DNA from: Verrucomicrobiota bacterium
GTDB taxonomy: Bacteria > Verrucomicrobiota > Kiritimatiellia > JAKQHR01
Length of the DNA stretch: 60,880 nt
Assembly: GCA_029557905.1 (NCBI GenBank)
Contig: JAKQHR010000168.1
Location: 1 to 60,880, forward strand
Direction of reading: 5' to 3'
Part shown: piece by piece, positions 42,126-49,948 of the stretch
How positions within the stretch are numbered: the stretch's first letter is position 1
How the letters are laid out: each line of letters opens with the position of its first letter
Translations under genes and position numbers: made by a program
Notes under the pieces: generated by a model
Told to the model about the DNA's origin: nothing
Database searches by the model: none
What the model saw: only the letters and a program-made list of their open reading frames with translations

Positions 42126-43445
42126 ATGAACAGCATGAAAATCTGGGTTTTGACAGCGCTGATGGCCGTTCCGGCGGTTTTTGCCCCGGCAGTCTCCGCG
42201 GCGGAATATGATCTTTTCGCGCAGGCCCCCTGGTCGGTCAGCTATGAAATCGGTTTCTACAATTTTGAGGGCGATGAAGAGGTTGAAGATGCCTTCTTCC
42301 ATGCGTTGAGACTGGGTTATGACTTCAATCCCCGCTGGACCTTTGAGCTGGATTTCAACCTTCTTCCCAAACTGGAGCCCACGGATTTTCAGGACCCGCG
42401 GCGTTCGGACATTGATGACGACACGTGGGCGATTCGCCTTGGCCTTGATGTCCTGTTCCACCTTCGCAACATCGAGAATCTGCGCTGGGATCCCTATCTT
42501 TCCCTCGGTGCAGGCTGGTTTCATTACGGGACAAGTGATGCCCAGGAGCAGGACGAGCCTATTATCATCGGCGGGCTGGGCATGTTCTATCACTTCAACG
42601 ACGAGTGGGCCGTCCGCATGGATGTCCGTCCGGTGGTACAGGGCACGGATACCGAGGGGAATATTCTTTTCAGCGCCGGCGTGAACTGGCGCTGGGGCGC
42701 CCATGTGCCCAGGGTGTATGAACTGGAAGGCACCGATATAGACAGCGACAACGACGGCCTGCTGGATCCCCGCGAGGCTGAAATCGGGACCGATCCCTAC
42801 AATCCGGATACCGACGGCGACGGCCTGACCGACGGTCAGGAGGTGCTGAGCTACAGTACCGATCCGCTGAATCCCGACAGCGACTGGGACGGCCTGAAAG
42901 ACGGCGCGGAAGTTCTGACCTACCGCACGGATCCCAACGACCGCGACACCGACAACGGCGGCGTGGCCGACGGGCATGAGGTGATTGAGGATCATACCAA
43001 CCCGCTGGATCCGGCGGACGACTTGCAGCTCTTCACGCTGAATATCGAGTTTGACTACAACAAGGCGGATGTGCGTCCGCAGTATTTTGAACAGCTTGAT
43101 GTCGTGGCGAAAGTTCTGCAGCGCGATCCGGGCGCCACCGCAAAGGTGGAAGGCCATGCCGACAAGCGCCCGACCTCCAAGCGCGACTACAACATCAGAC
43201 TGTCAGAGCGCCGCGCAAAAGCGGTCATGGGATATCTGATTTCGGCCGGCGGCATCGAACCCTCGCGGCTTTCGTCGAAGGGGTTCGGCTTTGACGTTCC
43301 GGTGGCTCCGAATGACACCGAAGAGAACATGCAGAAAAACCGCCGCACGGAAATCTATATCCGGCCCAGCAAGAGCGCCGAAACGGGCGGGGACATGGAT
43401 ATGAGCCAGCCGCAGGAAATGCCCGAAGAGATGCCCGTCAAATAA
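42126..43445 (+). CDS. OmpA-family outer-membrane protein with TSP3 linker
   Basis: 439 residues. Signal peptide (residues 1-25, ending 'VSAAEYD'), then an 8-stranded-barrel-like N-domain (residues ~26-195: 'WSVSYEIGFYNF', 'LRLGYDFNPRWTFELDFNL', 'DPYLSLGAGWFHYG'). A thrombospondin type 3-like Asp-rich linker follows (residues ~198-300, repeats such as 'DTDGDGLTDGQEVLSY'). The C-terminal OmpA peptidoglycan-binding domain has 'IEFDYNKADVRPQYFEQLDVVAKVL', 'VEGHADKRPTSKRDYN' and 'LSERRAKAV'. It should tether the outer membrane to peptidoglycan, which implies a diderm envelope. fmdB-like gene follows 15 nt later. Confidence 0.93.
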   Translation: MNSMKIWVLTALMAVPAVFAPAVSAAEYDLFAQAPWSVSYEIGFYNFEGDEEVEDAFFHALRLGYDFNPRWTFELDFNLLPKLEPTDFQDPRRSDIDDDTWAIRLGLDVLFHLRNIENLRWDPYLSLGAGWFHYGTSDAQEQDEPIIIGGLGMFYHFNDEWAVRMDVRPVVQGTDTEGNILFSAGVNWRWGAHVPRVYELEGTDIDSDNDGLLDPREAEIGTDPYNPDTDGDGLTDGQEVLSYSTDPLNPDSDWDGLKDGAEVLTYRTDPNDRDTDNGGVADGHEVIEDHTNPLDPADDLQLFTLNIEFDYNKADVRPQYFEQLDVVAKVLQRDPGATAKVEGHADKRPTSKRDYNIRLSERRAKAVMGYLISAGGIEPSRLSSKGFGFDVPVAPNDTEENMQKNRRTEIYIRPSKSAETGGDMDMSQPQEMPEEMPVK

Positions 43446-43460
43446 CGGAGCCGTTCGGCT

Positions 43461-43712
43461 GTGCCGATCTACGAATATACGGCGGTTGACTCTTCAAAAG
43501 CCTGTGAATACTGCCGCAAGGTGTTTGAGCACCTTGCGGCAGTGAAGCAGGAACCCCTCAAGACCTGTCCGCAGTGCGGTTCGCCCGTCAAGCGCGTCAT
43601 TTCCGCGCCCAACGTCGGCGGATCAAAAAGCGGCCTGGATGACCGCGCGAAATCGGCCGGTTTCCACAAACTGAAAAAAATCGGCAAGGGCGAATACGAA
43701 AAGCAGTATTAG
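43461..43712 (+). CDS. FmdB-family zinc-ribbon protein
   Basis: An 83-residue small protein starting at GTG 43461. It has the FmdB/CxxC regulatory-type start 'MPIYEY' and the zinc ribbon 'CEYCRKVFEHLAAVKQEPLKTCPQCGSPVKRVIS' (residues 14-47), two CxxC pairs. The tail 'FHKLKKIGKGEYEKQY' is basic. Family members are uncharacterised putative regulators. GGAG lies 11 nt upstream. It sits directly after the OmpA-family gene and before the phased A-tract region. Confidence 0.88.
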   Translation: MPIYEYTAVDSSKACEYCRKVFEHLAAVKQEPLKTCPQCGSPVKRVISAPNVGGSKSGLDDRAKSAGFHKLKKIGKGEYEKQY

Positions 43713-43715
43713 GCC

Positions 43716-43857
43716 GGAAAACGCCAAAAAACGGCTTAAAAACGTAAAAAATCAGCAAAAATCGCCAAAAAAGCTCAAAAATGGCCCAAAAATGGCCGAA
43801 AAATCGCGAATTGCGCCGAAATTTTGAAAAAAAGTCCGAAAATGTGCCGTTTTGATT
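43716..43857 (+). repeat. Helically phased A-tract array (predicted bent DNA)
   Basis: Runs of 4-7 A recur with centres near 43720, 43729, 43740, 43749, 43759, 43770, 43779, 43790, 43801, 43820, 43830 and 43841, with a weaker AA near 43810. The mean spacing is about 10 bp, close to one helical turn. A TTTT run (43850-43853) and the A/T runs of the adjoining hairpin continue the phase. No ORF is present. Such phasing predicts strong intrinsic curvature. Confidence 0.7.
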
Positions 43858-43886
43858 AAAATAGGACTAAAATAGTCCTATTTAAA
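43856..43886. terminator. Bidirectional hairpin terminator
   Basis: AAATAGGACTA (43859-43869), loop AAA, TAGTCCTATTT (43873-43883): perfect 11 bp arms, with T-run character on one side and A-run on the other. It lies between the plus-strand FmdB-like gene and the stop of the minus-strand lipoprotein gene at 43946. Confidence 0.75.
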
Positions 43887-43945
43887 ATATCATGCGTCCG
43901 CCGCGCGGGTGCAGGCAAAAATGCATTCAGAGACGGGCTTTCGTG

Positions 43946-44821
43946 CTATTTCGCGGTGTCGTTTTCCGCAGCGGCTGTTTCCGGCGGAGAAAGTTCCTCA
44001 TCCGTCACGCCGTGGGCTTTGATCCGGCCCGCAATGTGAGCCGGAACGACACAAACGGCCATCAGCGGATAGCTGAGGACCGGACTGGTGAAATAGCTGA
44101 TGTCGGACGCAATGTAGGTGGCGTAGGCCGGATACAGGATTTTGTAGCCCCCGCGCTGAAGTTCATGATCGGTTTCCTGCGCATAGCTGAGCGCGTCGTT
44201 CGAGGCCTGAGCCTCATGCCAGAGATTTACAAAAGGAATCACATAGATGAATGCGTAGGTTCCCTTCAGCTTCTTCTCCGCGAAGTCCTTTGAGTGCCCG
44301 CCCTCGTGCACGGTTACGGCGGGGATGTCTGAATATATGTTCAGCGTGTTGGAGTAGGGGTTGTAGTTGTCTCCGCCGAAGAAGCGCTGCGGCAGAATCG
44401 TATACTGCAGCCACCCCAGCAGCCCGATGGTGTACCGCCAGCCGAAGCCCACGGATTTGTTGCCGAGCGTCCGGCTGAGTTCGGCTCCGGGATGATACTG
44501 GTTGATCCGTACCTTGACGCTGTCGAGATGGTTCGCGGCCAGATAGGAGCGCAGAGTATCCTCCGTCTCCTGCGATACCTGATGGCTGTCCACTTTCCGA
44601 TTCCAGAGAATCAGCTTGCCCAGCAGACTTCCCGGCCAGATCCAGTCGCACGCGTCGAGAAACCTGTTCGGCTTCCCTCGCTCAATCTGCTGCTCGTGCT
44701 CCGACAGGGGCGGGGCCGGATGATAATCATAAACCGCGCCGAAATGATACGGGGTCGTGGCGCAGCCGCTCAGCAGCAGGACCGCAAGAATCAGAGAACC
44801 GGCTTTGGAAGTTCCCTGCAT
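43946..44821 (-). CDS. Lipoprotein, putative zinc metallopeptidase (HEGGH)
   Basis: 291 residues. ATG 44821 begins a lipoprotein signal ('ILAVLLLSGC', lipobox Cys20), so the mature protein should be membrane-anchored outside the cytoplasm. 'AVTVHEGGHSKDF' contains HExxH (H172-H176) and E203 in 'WHEAQASNDAL' lies 27 residues on, a plausible third zinc ligand (gluzincin-like). One or two hydrophobic segments near residues 185-200 and 255-275 may be membrane-associated. I do not recognise the family. Last gene of sucC-sucD-rnk-this gene, 11 nt after rnk. Confidence 0.7.
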   Translation of the reverse strand: MQGTSKAGSLILAVLLLSGCATTPYHFGAVYDYHPAPPLSEHEQQIERGKPNRFLDACDWIWPGSLLGKLILWNRKVDSHQVSQETEDTLRSYLAANHLDSVKVRINQYHPGAELSRTLGNKSVGFGWRYTIGLLGWLQYTILPQRFFGGDNYNPYSNTLNIYSDIPAVTVHEGGHSKDFAEKKLKGTYAFIYVIPFVNLWHEAQASNDALSYAQETDHELQRGGYKILYPAYATYIASDISYFTSPVLSYPLMAVCVVPAHIAGRIKAHGVTDEELSPPETAAAENDTAK

Positions 44822-44832
44822 GCCGTCCAGCC

Positions 44833-45246
44833 CTAGAGATGAAAATCCCCGGCGGCTTCCGGCTGATAAAGAACTTTCTCGATCTTTATCCGTCTTTTGC
44901 CCGCAGGCACCGGCCACTCGACCGTTTCTCCTTCGGAATAACCCAGCAGGGCTGTGCCGATGGGGGAAAGCACGGAAATCCGCCCGGCCTCGAAATCAGC
45001 ATCTGCGGGGAAAACGAGTGTGTATTCCTCCTCTTCCTTTGTTTCCAGATCGCGAATCTTGAAACGCGAGTTCATTGTGATCACCGTCGCCGCCACGTCT
45101 TTGGACTCCACCAAATGGCCGCAATCCAGTTCCGCTGCCAGTGCCTTCAGGTCGCTGCGGGTGCGGTCAAATTCGTTGGCAACCGCCAGCAGTTCCTTGA
45201 GGCGGGCAAAATCAAATTTCGTGATGGATATTTTTCTGTTCTTCAT
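44833..45246 (-). CDS. rnk: Rnk-like GreA/GreB C-terminal-domain protein
   Basis: A 137-residue protein with a short N-terminal helical region (residues 1-45) and a GreA-type FKBP-like C-terminal domain: 'VITMNSRFKIRDLET', 'YTLVFPADADFEAGRISVLSPIGTALLGYSEGETVEWPVP', ending 'VLYQPEAAGDFHL' as in E. coli Rnk (regulator of nucleoside diphosphate kinase). It binds RNA polymerase in related proteins. It is 20 nt after sucD, which suggests co-expression with succinyl-CoA ligase, an NTP-forming enzyme. CAGGAG precedes the ATG. A paralogue lies at 47429. Confidence 0.9.
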   Translation of the reverse strand: MKNRKISITKFDFARLKELLAVANEFDRTRSDLKALAAELDCGHLVESKDVAATVITMNSRFKIRDLETKEEEEYTLVFPADADFEAGRISVLSPIGTALLGYSEGETVEWPVPAGKRRIKIEKVLYQPEAAGDFHL

Positions 45247-45266
45247 GGTTTCTCCTGTTGCGCTTT

Positions 45267-46124
45267 TTACAGCAGTTCAGCAATGCTCCAGGGCACTTCA
45301 GCCACTGGTACACCGGCTTTTGCAAAGGCTTCGATTTTTGACTGCGCGGTGCCCATGCGGCCCTCGATGATGGCTCCGGCATGCCCGAGCCGCTTGCCCT
45401 CAGGCGCGCTGCGGCCCGCGATGAATGCCGCAGTCTTTTTCTTGAGCCCTGTTTTTGAGATGTATGCGGCCAGATCCTCTTCCATCGTGCCGCCGATTTC
45501 GCCGACGACCACGATTTTCTCCGTCTCGCCATCCTGCTCGAAAAGCTTGTAGATATCAAGGAATGTGGTGCCCACCATCATGTCGCCGCCGATTCCGACC
45601 ACGGAGGATTGCCCGTAGCCATTTTTCTGGAGGTAATAGCAGATTTCCACGGTGAGCGTTCCGCTTCTCGATACGACTCCGACAGGGCCTTTCTTCACAA
45701 AGTCGGACGCCAGCACCCCGATCTTGGCCTCGCCGGGCGTCAGCAGGCCCGGCGTGTTGGGACCGAGCACGCGCACCCCCCTGCGCCGAGCGAGGGATAT
45801 GAAGCGCATGGCGTCATGCGGACAGATGCCTTCCGTCACCGCCACGATCAGCGGAACCCCTGCCTCCACGGACTCTTCAACGGCTGCAGCGGCCACCCTC
45901 GCGGGAACAAACACCCCGCACGCGTCAATGTCGTGTTTCGCCATCGCTTCGCGGACCGTGTTGTAAACGGGCACTCCCAGATGTTCGATCCCGCCCTTGC
46001 CCGGCGTGACTCCGCAGACAATTCTTGTGCCGAGGTCCATCATGAGCTTCGCATGATAGGTGCCTTCCCTGCCTGTGAGGCCGGAGATCATGACGCTGCT
46101 TTTGCCGTTGATGAGAATGGACAT
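45267..46124 (-). CDS. sucD: Succinyl-CoA ligase, alpha subunit
   Basis: A 285-residue subunit that binds CoA and carries the phospho-histidine. The CoA-binding start 'MSGLTGREGTYHAKLMMDLGTRIVCGVTPGKGG' region matches the family ('VMISGLTGREGTYH'), with 'NTPGLLTPGEAKIGVL', 'VVSRSGTLTVEICYYL' and the active-site block 'KRLGHAGAIIEGRMGTAQSKIEAF' (His in 'GHAGA'). With SucC it makes succinate and ATP/GTP from succinyl-CoA. The start overlaps the sucC stop by one base (TAATG). Confidence 0.96.
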   Translation of the reverse strand: MSILINGKSSVMISGLTGREGTYHAKLMMDLGTRIVCGVTPGKGGIEHLGVPVYNTVREAMAKHDIDACGVFVPARVAAAAVEESVEAGVPLIVAVTEGICPHDAMRFISLARRRGVRVLGPNTPGLLTPGEAKIGVLASDFVKKGPVGVVSRSGTLTVEICYYLQKNGYGQSSVVGIGGDMMVGTTFLDIYKLFEQDGETEKIVVVGEIGGTMEEDLAAYISKTGLKKKTAAFIAGRSAPEGKRLGHAGAIIEGRMGTAQSKIEAFAKAGVPVAEVPWSIAELL

Positions 46125-47254
46125 TATTTCGCCTCCTTCAGCAGTTCAGCAACGCGCCGCCCGGCCTCGATGTCGTCCTCGTAGATTTCCGTGATCCCCG
46201 CCTTTTTCAGGGTTTCAAGGCCCTCCTTTGCCCCGGTGCCGCGCATGGCGATGACCATCGGCATCCTGATGCTCCCTTTGGTGTGCGCGGCGGCAAGGCC
46301 CTCGGCGATGACATCGCACCGCGAGATGCAGCCGAAGAAATTACCGAAGACAACCTTCACATTCGGATTTGAAACCACGATGCCGACGGCATCCTCGGCC
46401 TTGCCGTACGTGCGTCCCGAAACCTCGAGAAAATTGGCGGGCTTCGCGCCGTAAAAGCTGATGATGTCCAGCGTGGCCATGTTCAGTCCCGCGCCGTTGC
46501 CAATGACTCCGACGTTGCCGCTGAGTTCAACATAGCCCAAATCCATCGCCCGCGCCCGCTTTTCAAGCGGGGTGCAGGTCAGGTCTTCCTTGAAATATTC
46601 CGGGTGCAGTTTGGCGGCCTCGTCGAAAATCTCCATCTTGGCGTCGCCGGCCACGACTGTTCCGTCGCCGGTGACCACCAGCGGATTGATCTCGGCAATC
46701 TGGCAGCGGTACTCCGTGAATATCCTGTACAGGGCGAGGGCGGCTTCGCAGACCTGCGCGGCTATTTTCTTTTCAAGGCCGGTTTTTGCAACCAGTGCCT
46801 CGATTTGCGAAGGCTTCATGCCGTCCAGGACATTGATCGAAAGTTTCCTGATGGCTTCGGGATTATTTTCGGCGACCGACTCGATCTCGACTCCCCCGGT
46901 CAGCGAGAACATGAACAGGATTTCGGCGGTCGAGCGGGAAATGGTGCAGCTCATGTACATCTCCTGCCGCACATCCAGTTTCTCCTCGATCAGGATGCCG
47001 CGGGGAAGCATTCCCTTGATCGGGAGCTTTTTCAGCCGCTCGATTTTCTCCGAAAAATCCTTTGCGTTATCGGAGAACAAAATACCGCCGGCCTTGCCGC
47101 GTCCGCCGGTCAGCACCTGAGTCTTCAGCACCGCGGGCTTGTGAGCTTCAAGGAACGCAAGGCCCTGCGCCGGTTCTGTAACGGCGATGCCGTCCGGCAC
47201 ACGCAGGCCGTTCTTCCTGAAAATATCCTTCGCTTCATATTCATAAAGTTTCAT
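46124..47254 (-). CDS. sucC: Succinyl-CoA ligase, beta subunit
   Basis: A 376-residue ATP-grasp subunit. It starts 'MKLYEYEAKDIFRKNGLRVPDG', has 'VLKTQVLTGGRGKAGGI', 'EINPLVV', the metal/phosphate site 'KMEIFDEA' and 'GNGAGLNMATLDIISFYGAKPANFLEVSG', all canonical. The frame is open to 47386 but the added residues do not match the family; ATG 47254 is right. First gene of a four-gene minus-strand operon; a -10-like TAATCT lies upstream on this strand. Confidence 0.96.
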   Translation of the reverse strand: MKLYEYEAKDIFRKNGLRVPDGIAVTEPAQGLAFLEAHKPAVLKTQVLTGGRGKAGGILFSDNAKDFSEKIERLKKLPIKGMLPRGILIEEKLDVRQEMYMSCTISRSTAEILFMFSLTGGVEIESVAENNPEAIRKLSINVLDGMKPSQIEALVAKTGLEKKIAAQVCEAALALYRIFTEYRCQIAEINPLVVTGDGTVVAGDAKMEIFDEAAKLHPEYFKEDLTCTPLEKRARAMDLGYVELSGNVGVIGNGAGLNMATLDIISFYGAKPANFLEVSGRTYGKAEDAVGIVVSNPNVKVVFGNFFGCISRCDVIAEGLAAAHTKGSIRMPMVIAMRGTGAKEGLETLKKAGITEIYEDDIEAGRRVAELLKEAK

Positions 47255-47428
47255 CGCAACCGCCCTGTTCAGATTATTTCGAGACTCTGCCTGCGAAAAG
47301 AGAAAAAGACAAGCATAATGAGAGCCCGCGACACTCAGCATGGGAGATAAAGCTGGACATAATGGGGCCTGCCTGCTATTTTGCAAACAAGTAGGGACGT
47401 AAGGGCGTAGAACAGAAAGGAGATGGTC

Positions 47429-47854
47429 ATGCAGGATCTAATGATTGCTCGTAAAATTACTTGCACGCTGTGTGACTACAACCGTCTGCGCAGTCTGCTG
47501 ACAACTGCACAACGCTACGGTCTTATCCGGCCGGCGCTTTTGCGAATGCTTGAAGATGAACTCGGCCGGGCGGAGATCGTTGCTTCAGAAGAAGTGCCTC
47601 CTTATGTCGTGACCATGAACACTTGTGTCTGCCTCACGGATTTAGCCACGGGTGCAAGTATGCAATACAAGCTGGTATATCCTGACGATGAAGATATTCG
47701 GCAGGGCAGACTCTCTATCTTGTCAGAGCTCGGCGCTGCCATTATTGGCTTCTCTGTCGGCGATACCATTGAATGGAATTTTGCGGACGGCCCCCGGTAT
47801 ATTCGCATTGATATGATTCTCTATCAGCCGGAAGCTGTACACCACTTTGAGTGA
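47429..47854 (+). CDS. Second Rnk/GreA-C-terminal-like protein
   Basis: A 141-residue paralogue of the rnk product at 44.8 kb. Corresponding blocks: 'VTMNTCVCLTDLATG', 'YKLVYPDDEDIRQGRLSILSELGAAIIGFSVGDTIEW' and 'ILYQPEAVHHFE'. The N-terminal helical part is more divergent. ATG 47429 follows AAAGGAG; an ATG at 47423 overlaps that site. It is divergent from sucC (174 nt apart), so the sucCD operon is flanked by two Rnk-like genes. Likely an RNA-polymerase-binding regulator by family resemblance. Confidence 0.85.
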   Translation: MQDLMIARKITCTLCDYNRLRSLLTTAQRYGLIRPALLRMLEDELGRAEIVASEEVPPYVVTMNTCVCLTDLATGASMQYKLVYPDDEDIRQGRLSILSELGAAIIGFSVGDTIEWNFADGPRYIRIDMILYQPEAVHHFE

Positions 47855-48041
47855 CTGCAGGAGTGGCATAGCGCGCAATACGGTCTCTTCCTTGCGCCAT
47901 TCGCTTGATTGTCTGATTTCGGTTGATATATCCGCCCCGCGCCGCTGTGTCGAATTGAATTGCATTTGACGCTTGACTGTGTCATTAGTTCTATGCCGCC
48001 AGCAGCGGCGGCTGGAGCCGTTGACGGGAAAGGAATGCGAC

Positions 48042-49877
48042 ATGAGCAAAACATTGATAATGGATGTGTTCGGGATGATCGGGGGGCTGAGCCTTTTCAT
48101 ATTTGGCATGCATGTGATAACCGGCGGGCTGCGCGCGGCGGCCGGGCCGTCCTTGCGCACAGTTATCGGGCGGACTTCAAGCGGGCCTTTGCGCGGCGCT
48201 TTGCTGGGTATTATCCTGGGATTTCTGGCTCACAGCGGCGCGGCCACAACAATGATTGCCGGTTTTGTCAACGCGGGCCTGCTGGGTCTGCAGGCGGCGG
48301 TTGCGCCCATCATGGGTGCAAACATTGGGACTGCGCTTTCAATGCAATTGCTGTCGTTCAACATCGGCCAGTATTGCTGGGTGGCCATTGCTGCCGGATT
48401 TCTCTTGAAAAGCCTGCTTCCCGGCGAGCGGTGCAAGCAGGCCGGTCTGGCCATGATCGGATTCGGTCTGCTGTTTCTGGGCATGATCACCATCAGCGGT
48501 TCGCTGGTCCCGCACCGCGAAGCCCTCGCGCCGTGGCTGGCCCATGTCCGCGGGGATGCGTGGGCGGGGCGTCTGTCGGGCGTTGGCATTGCCGCGTTGC
48601 TGACCGCAATGATGACCAGCAGCGGGGCCATGATCGGCCTGTGCTTTGCCCTCATCAGCGCGGGGATATTTCAATCATTTGACCAGTTTTTCCCTGTCAT
48701 CGCGGGCGCGCATATCGGCACCTGCATCGTTGCGTTGCTGGCCAGCCTTTCAATGAATATCGAGGCGCGGCGTGCAGCCGCGGGACACCTGTTTTTCAAT
48801 ATCTTCAATGTCGCGCTGGCGCTTGCTCTTTATCCTTTTATCCGCGCCGCCGTCGTTTGGAGCGCTCAGGAGCCGCTGCGCCAGGCTGCCAATCTGCACC
48901 TGCTGATGATGGCGACGGGCGCCCTGCCGCTGCTGCCGTTCACCCGGGCTTGCGCATGGTTGCTGAGGCGGCTGGTGCTGCCGAGGTCGCCCATGCCCGA
49001 ACCCAGCCATCTGAAACCGGAGAACCTCAGCCGTCCGGAACAGGCCATCCGAGCCACCATTCTCGAGGTCCGGCGAATGGCCAGGATATGCATTCAGGGG
49101 ATGACCATCAACGGGGAACTGATGCTGGATTACCGGCCGGCGACCCGGCGCGTCCTGCTGGCCAACGAAGCCGTCATTGACGACGTCAAGCTGGCGGTGG
49201 GGGATTATCTTGACCGCCTCACGAGCTATGCGCTTTCGTACCGTCAGACGCTCTTCATTCAGCATCTGGACCGCTGCATGAAGGATATCGAGCGCATTGG
49301 CGATTATCAGACGGCCCTCGCTGATACCACTGCCTTGCGGTGGCACCGGCGCGAAGCGCAGGTTCCGGAGGACATCTTCCGCGCCTGGTTTGACCTGTTT
49401 TGCGCCGCCCAGCGGGTTATTTTGCTGCTCGAGCGGTGCCTCAATCCGGATGACGCGAGCTTCCAGGAAATGGCATCGCACCTGCTGGAGGCCCGTGACC
49501 GTTTCAGCGCTTTGAGCGCACGTGACAAGAGCGCCTTTGCGCTGGCTGCGCGCGACCGGCGCATCACGGGAACAGCCGCCTATTATCTGCACCGCTATCA
49601 GGCAGACCTCGACCGGATGATGGGGCATGTGCGATCCATTTCCGTATCGCTCAGCCAGCCGGAATTTTGGGTGAGGCGGTCAAAGCTGGACAGGGTTGAA
49701 CCCTCAATCAGGTCGGGAAAACAGGCCGCCAGAATAGATGTGAAGGACTATCTCGCGCGGCTGTACAGCGACGAGGTGATTGAGTGGAAACCGGACGAGA
49801 CGCTGGGAGAAATCGAGTCGCGCCAGATGCCGCCTCCTCCGCCCCCGGAGGACACTCATGTGTTTGCCACGGACTGA
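48042..49877 (+). CDS. Na/Pi cotransporter family protein with PhoU-like domain
   Basis: 611 residues. The N-terminal part (residues ~1-310) has eight or nine hydrophobic helices with the NptA/SLC34-type inverted repeat: 'GGLSLFIFGMHVITGGLRAAAG', 'GFLAHSGAATTMIAGFVNAG', 'GANIGTALSM', then 'LLTAMMTSSGAMIGL' and 'AGAHIGTCIVALL'. The QSS motif is altered to HSG and TSS. The C-terminal ~270 residues are a helical PhoU-like domain. It probably moves phosphate or another anion with Na+. ATG 48042 follows AAAGGAATG. The 187 nt upstream gap shows nothing beyond a small GCCGC/GCGGC stem. Confidence 0.88.
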   Translation: MSKTLIMDVFGMIGGLSLFIFGMHVITGGLRAAAGPSLRTVIGRTSSGPLRGALLGIILGFLAHSGAATTMIAGFVNAGLLGLQAAVAPIMGANIGTALSMQLLSFNIGQYCWVAIAAGFLLKSLLPGERCKQAGLAMIGFGLLFLGMITISGSLVPHREALAPWLAHVRGDAWAGRLSGVGIAALLTAMMTSSGAMIGLCFALISAGIFQSFDQFFPVIAGAHIGTCIVALLASLSMNIEARRAAAGHLFFNIFNVALALALYPFIRAAVVWSAQEPLRQAANLHLLMMATGALPLLPFTRACAWLLRRLVLPRSPMPEPSHLKPENLSRPEQAIRATILEVRRMARICIQGMTINGELMLDYRPATRRVLLANEAVIDDVKLAVGDYLDRLTSYALSYRQTLFIQHLDRCMKDIERIGDYQTALADTTALRWHRREAQVPEDIFRAWFDLFCAAQRVILLLERCLNPDDASFQEMASHLLEARDRFSALSARDKSAFALAARDRRITGTAAYYLHRYQADLDRMMGHVRSISVSLSQPEFWVRRSKLDRVEPSIRSGKQAARIDVKDYLARLYSDEVIEWKPDETLGEIESRQMPPPPPPEDTHVFATD

Positions 49878-49948
49878 TCCGGCGGTTTGGCATTGCATTT
49901 ATTTCTGCATGATCCAACATGGGGCCATATCACGTGAAGGATTGGATC

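Noticed and set aside
43716-43857. A-rich stretch read as a CRISPR-like or tandem repeat
   Set aside because: There is no constant repeat unit or spacer; only the A-tract spacing is regular, so it is listed as phased A-tracts.
47255-47386. 44-residue N-terminal extension of SucC
   Set aside because: SucC starts 'MKLYEYEAK' almost universally; the extension is unrelated and lies in the divergent promoter region.
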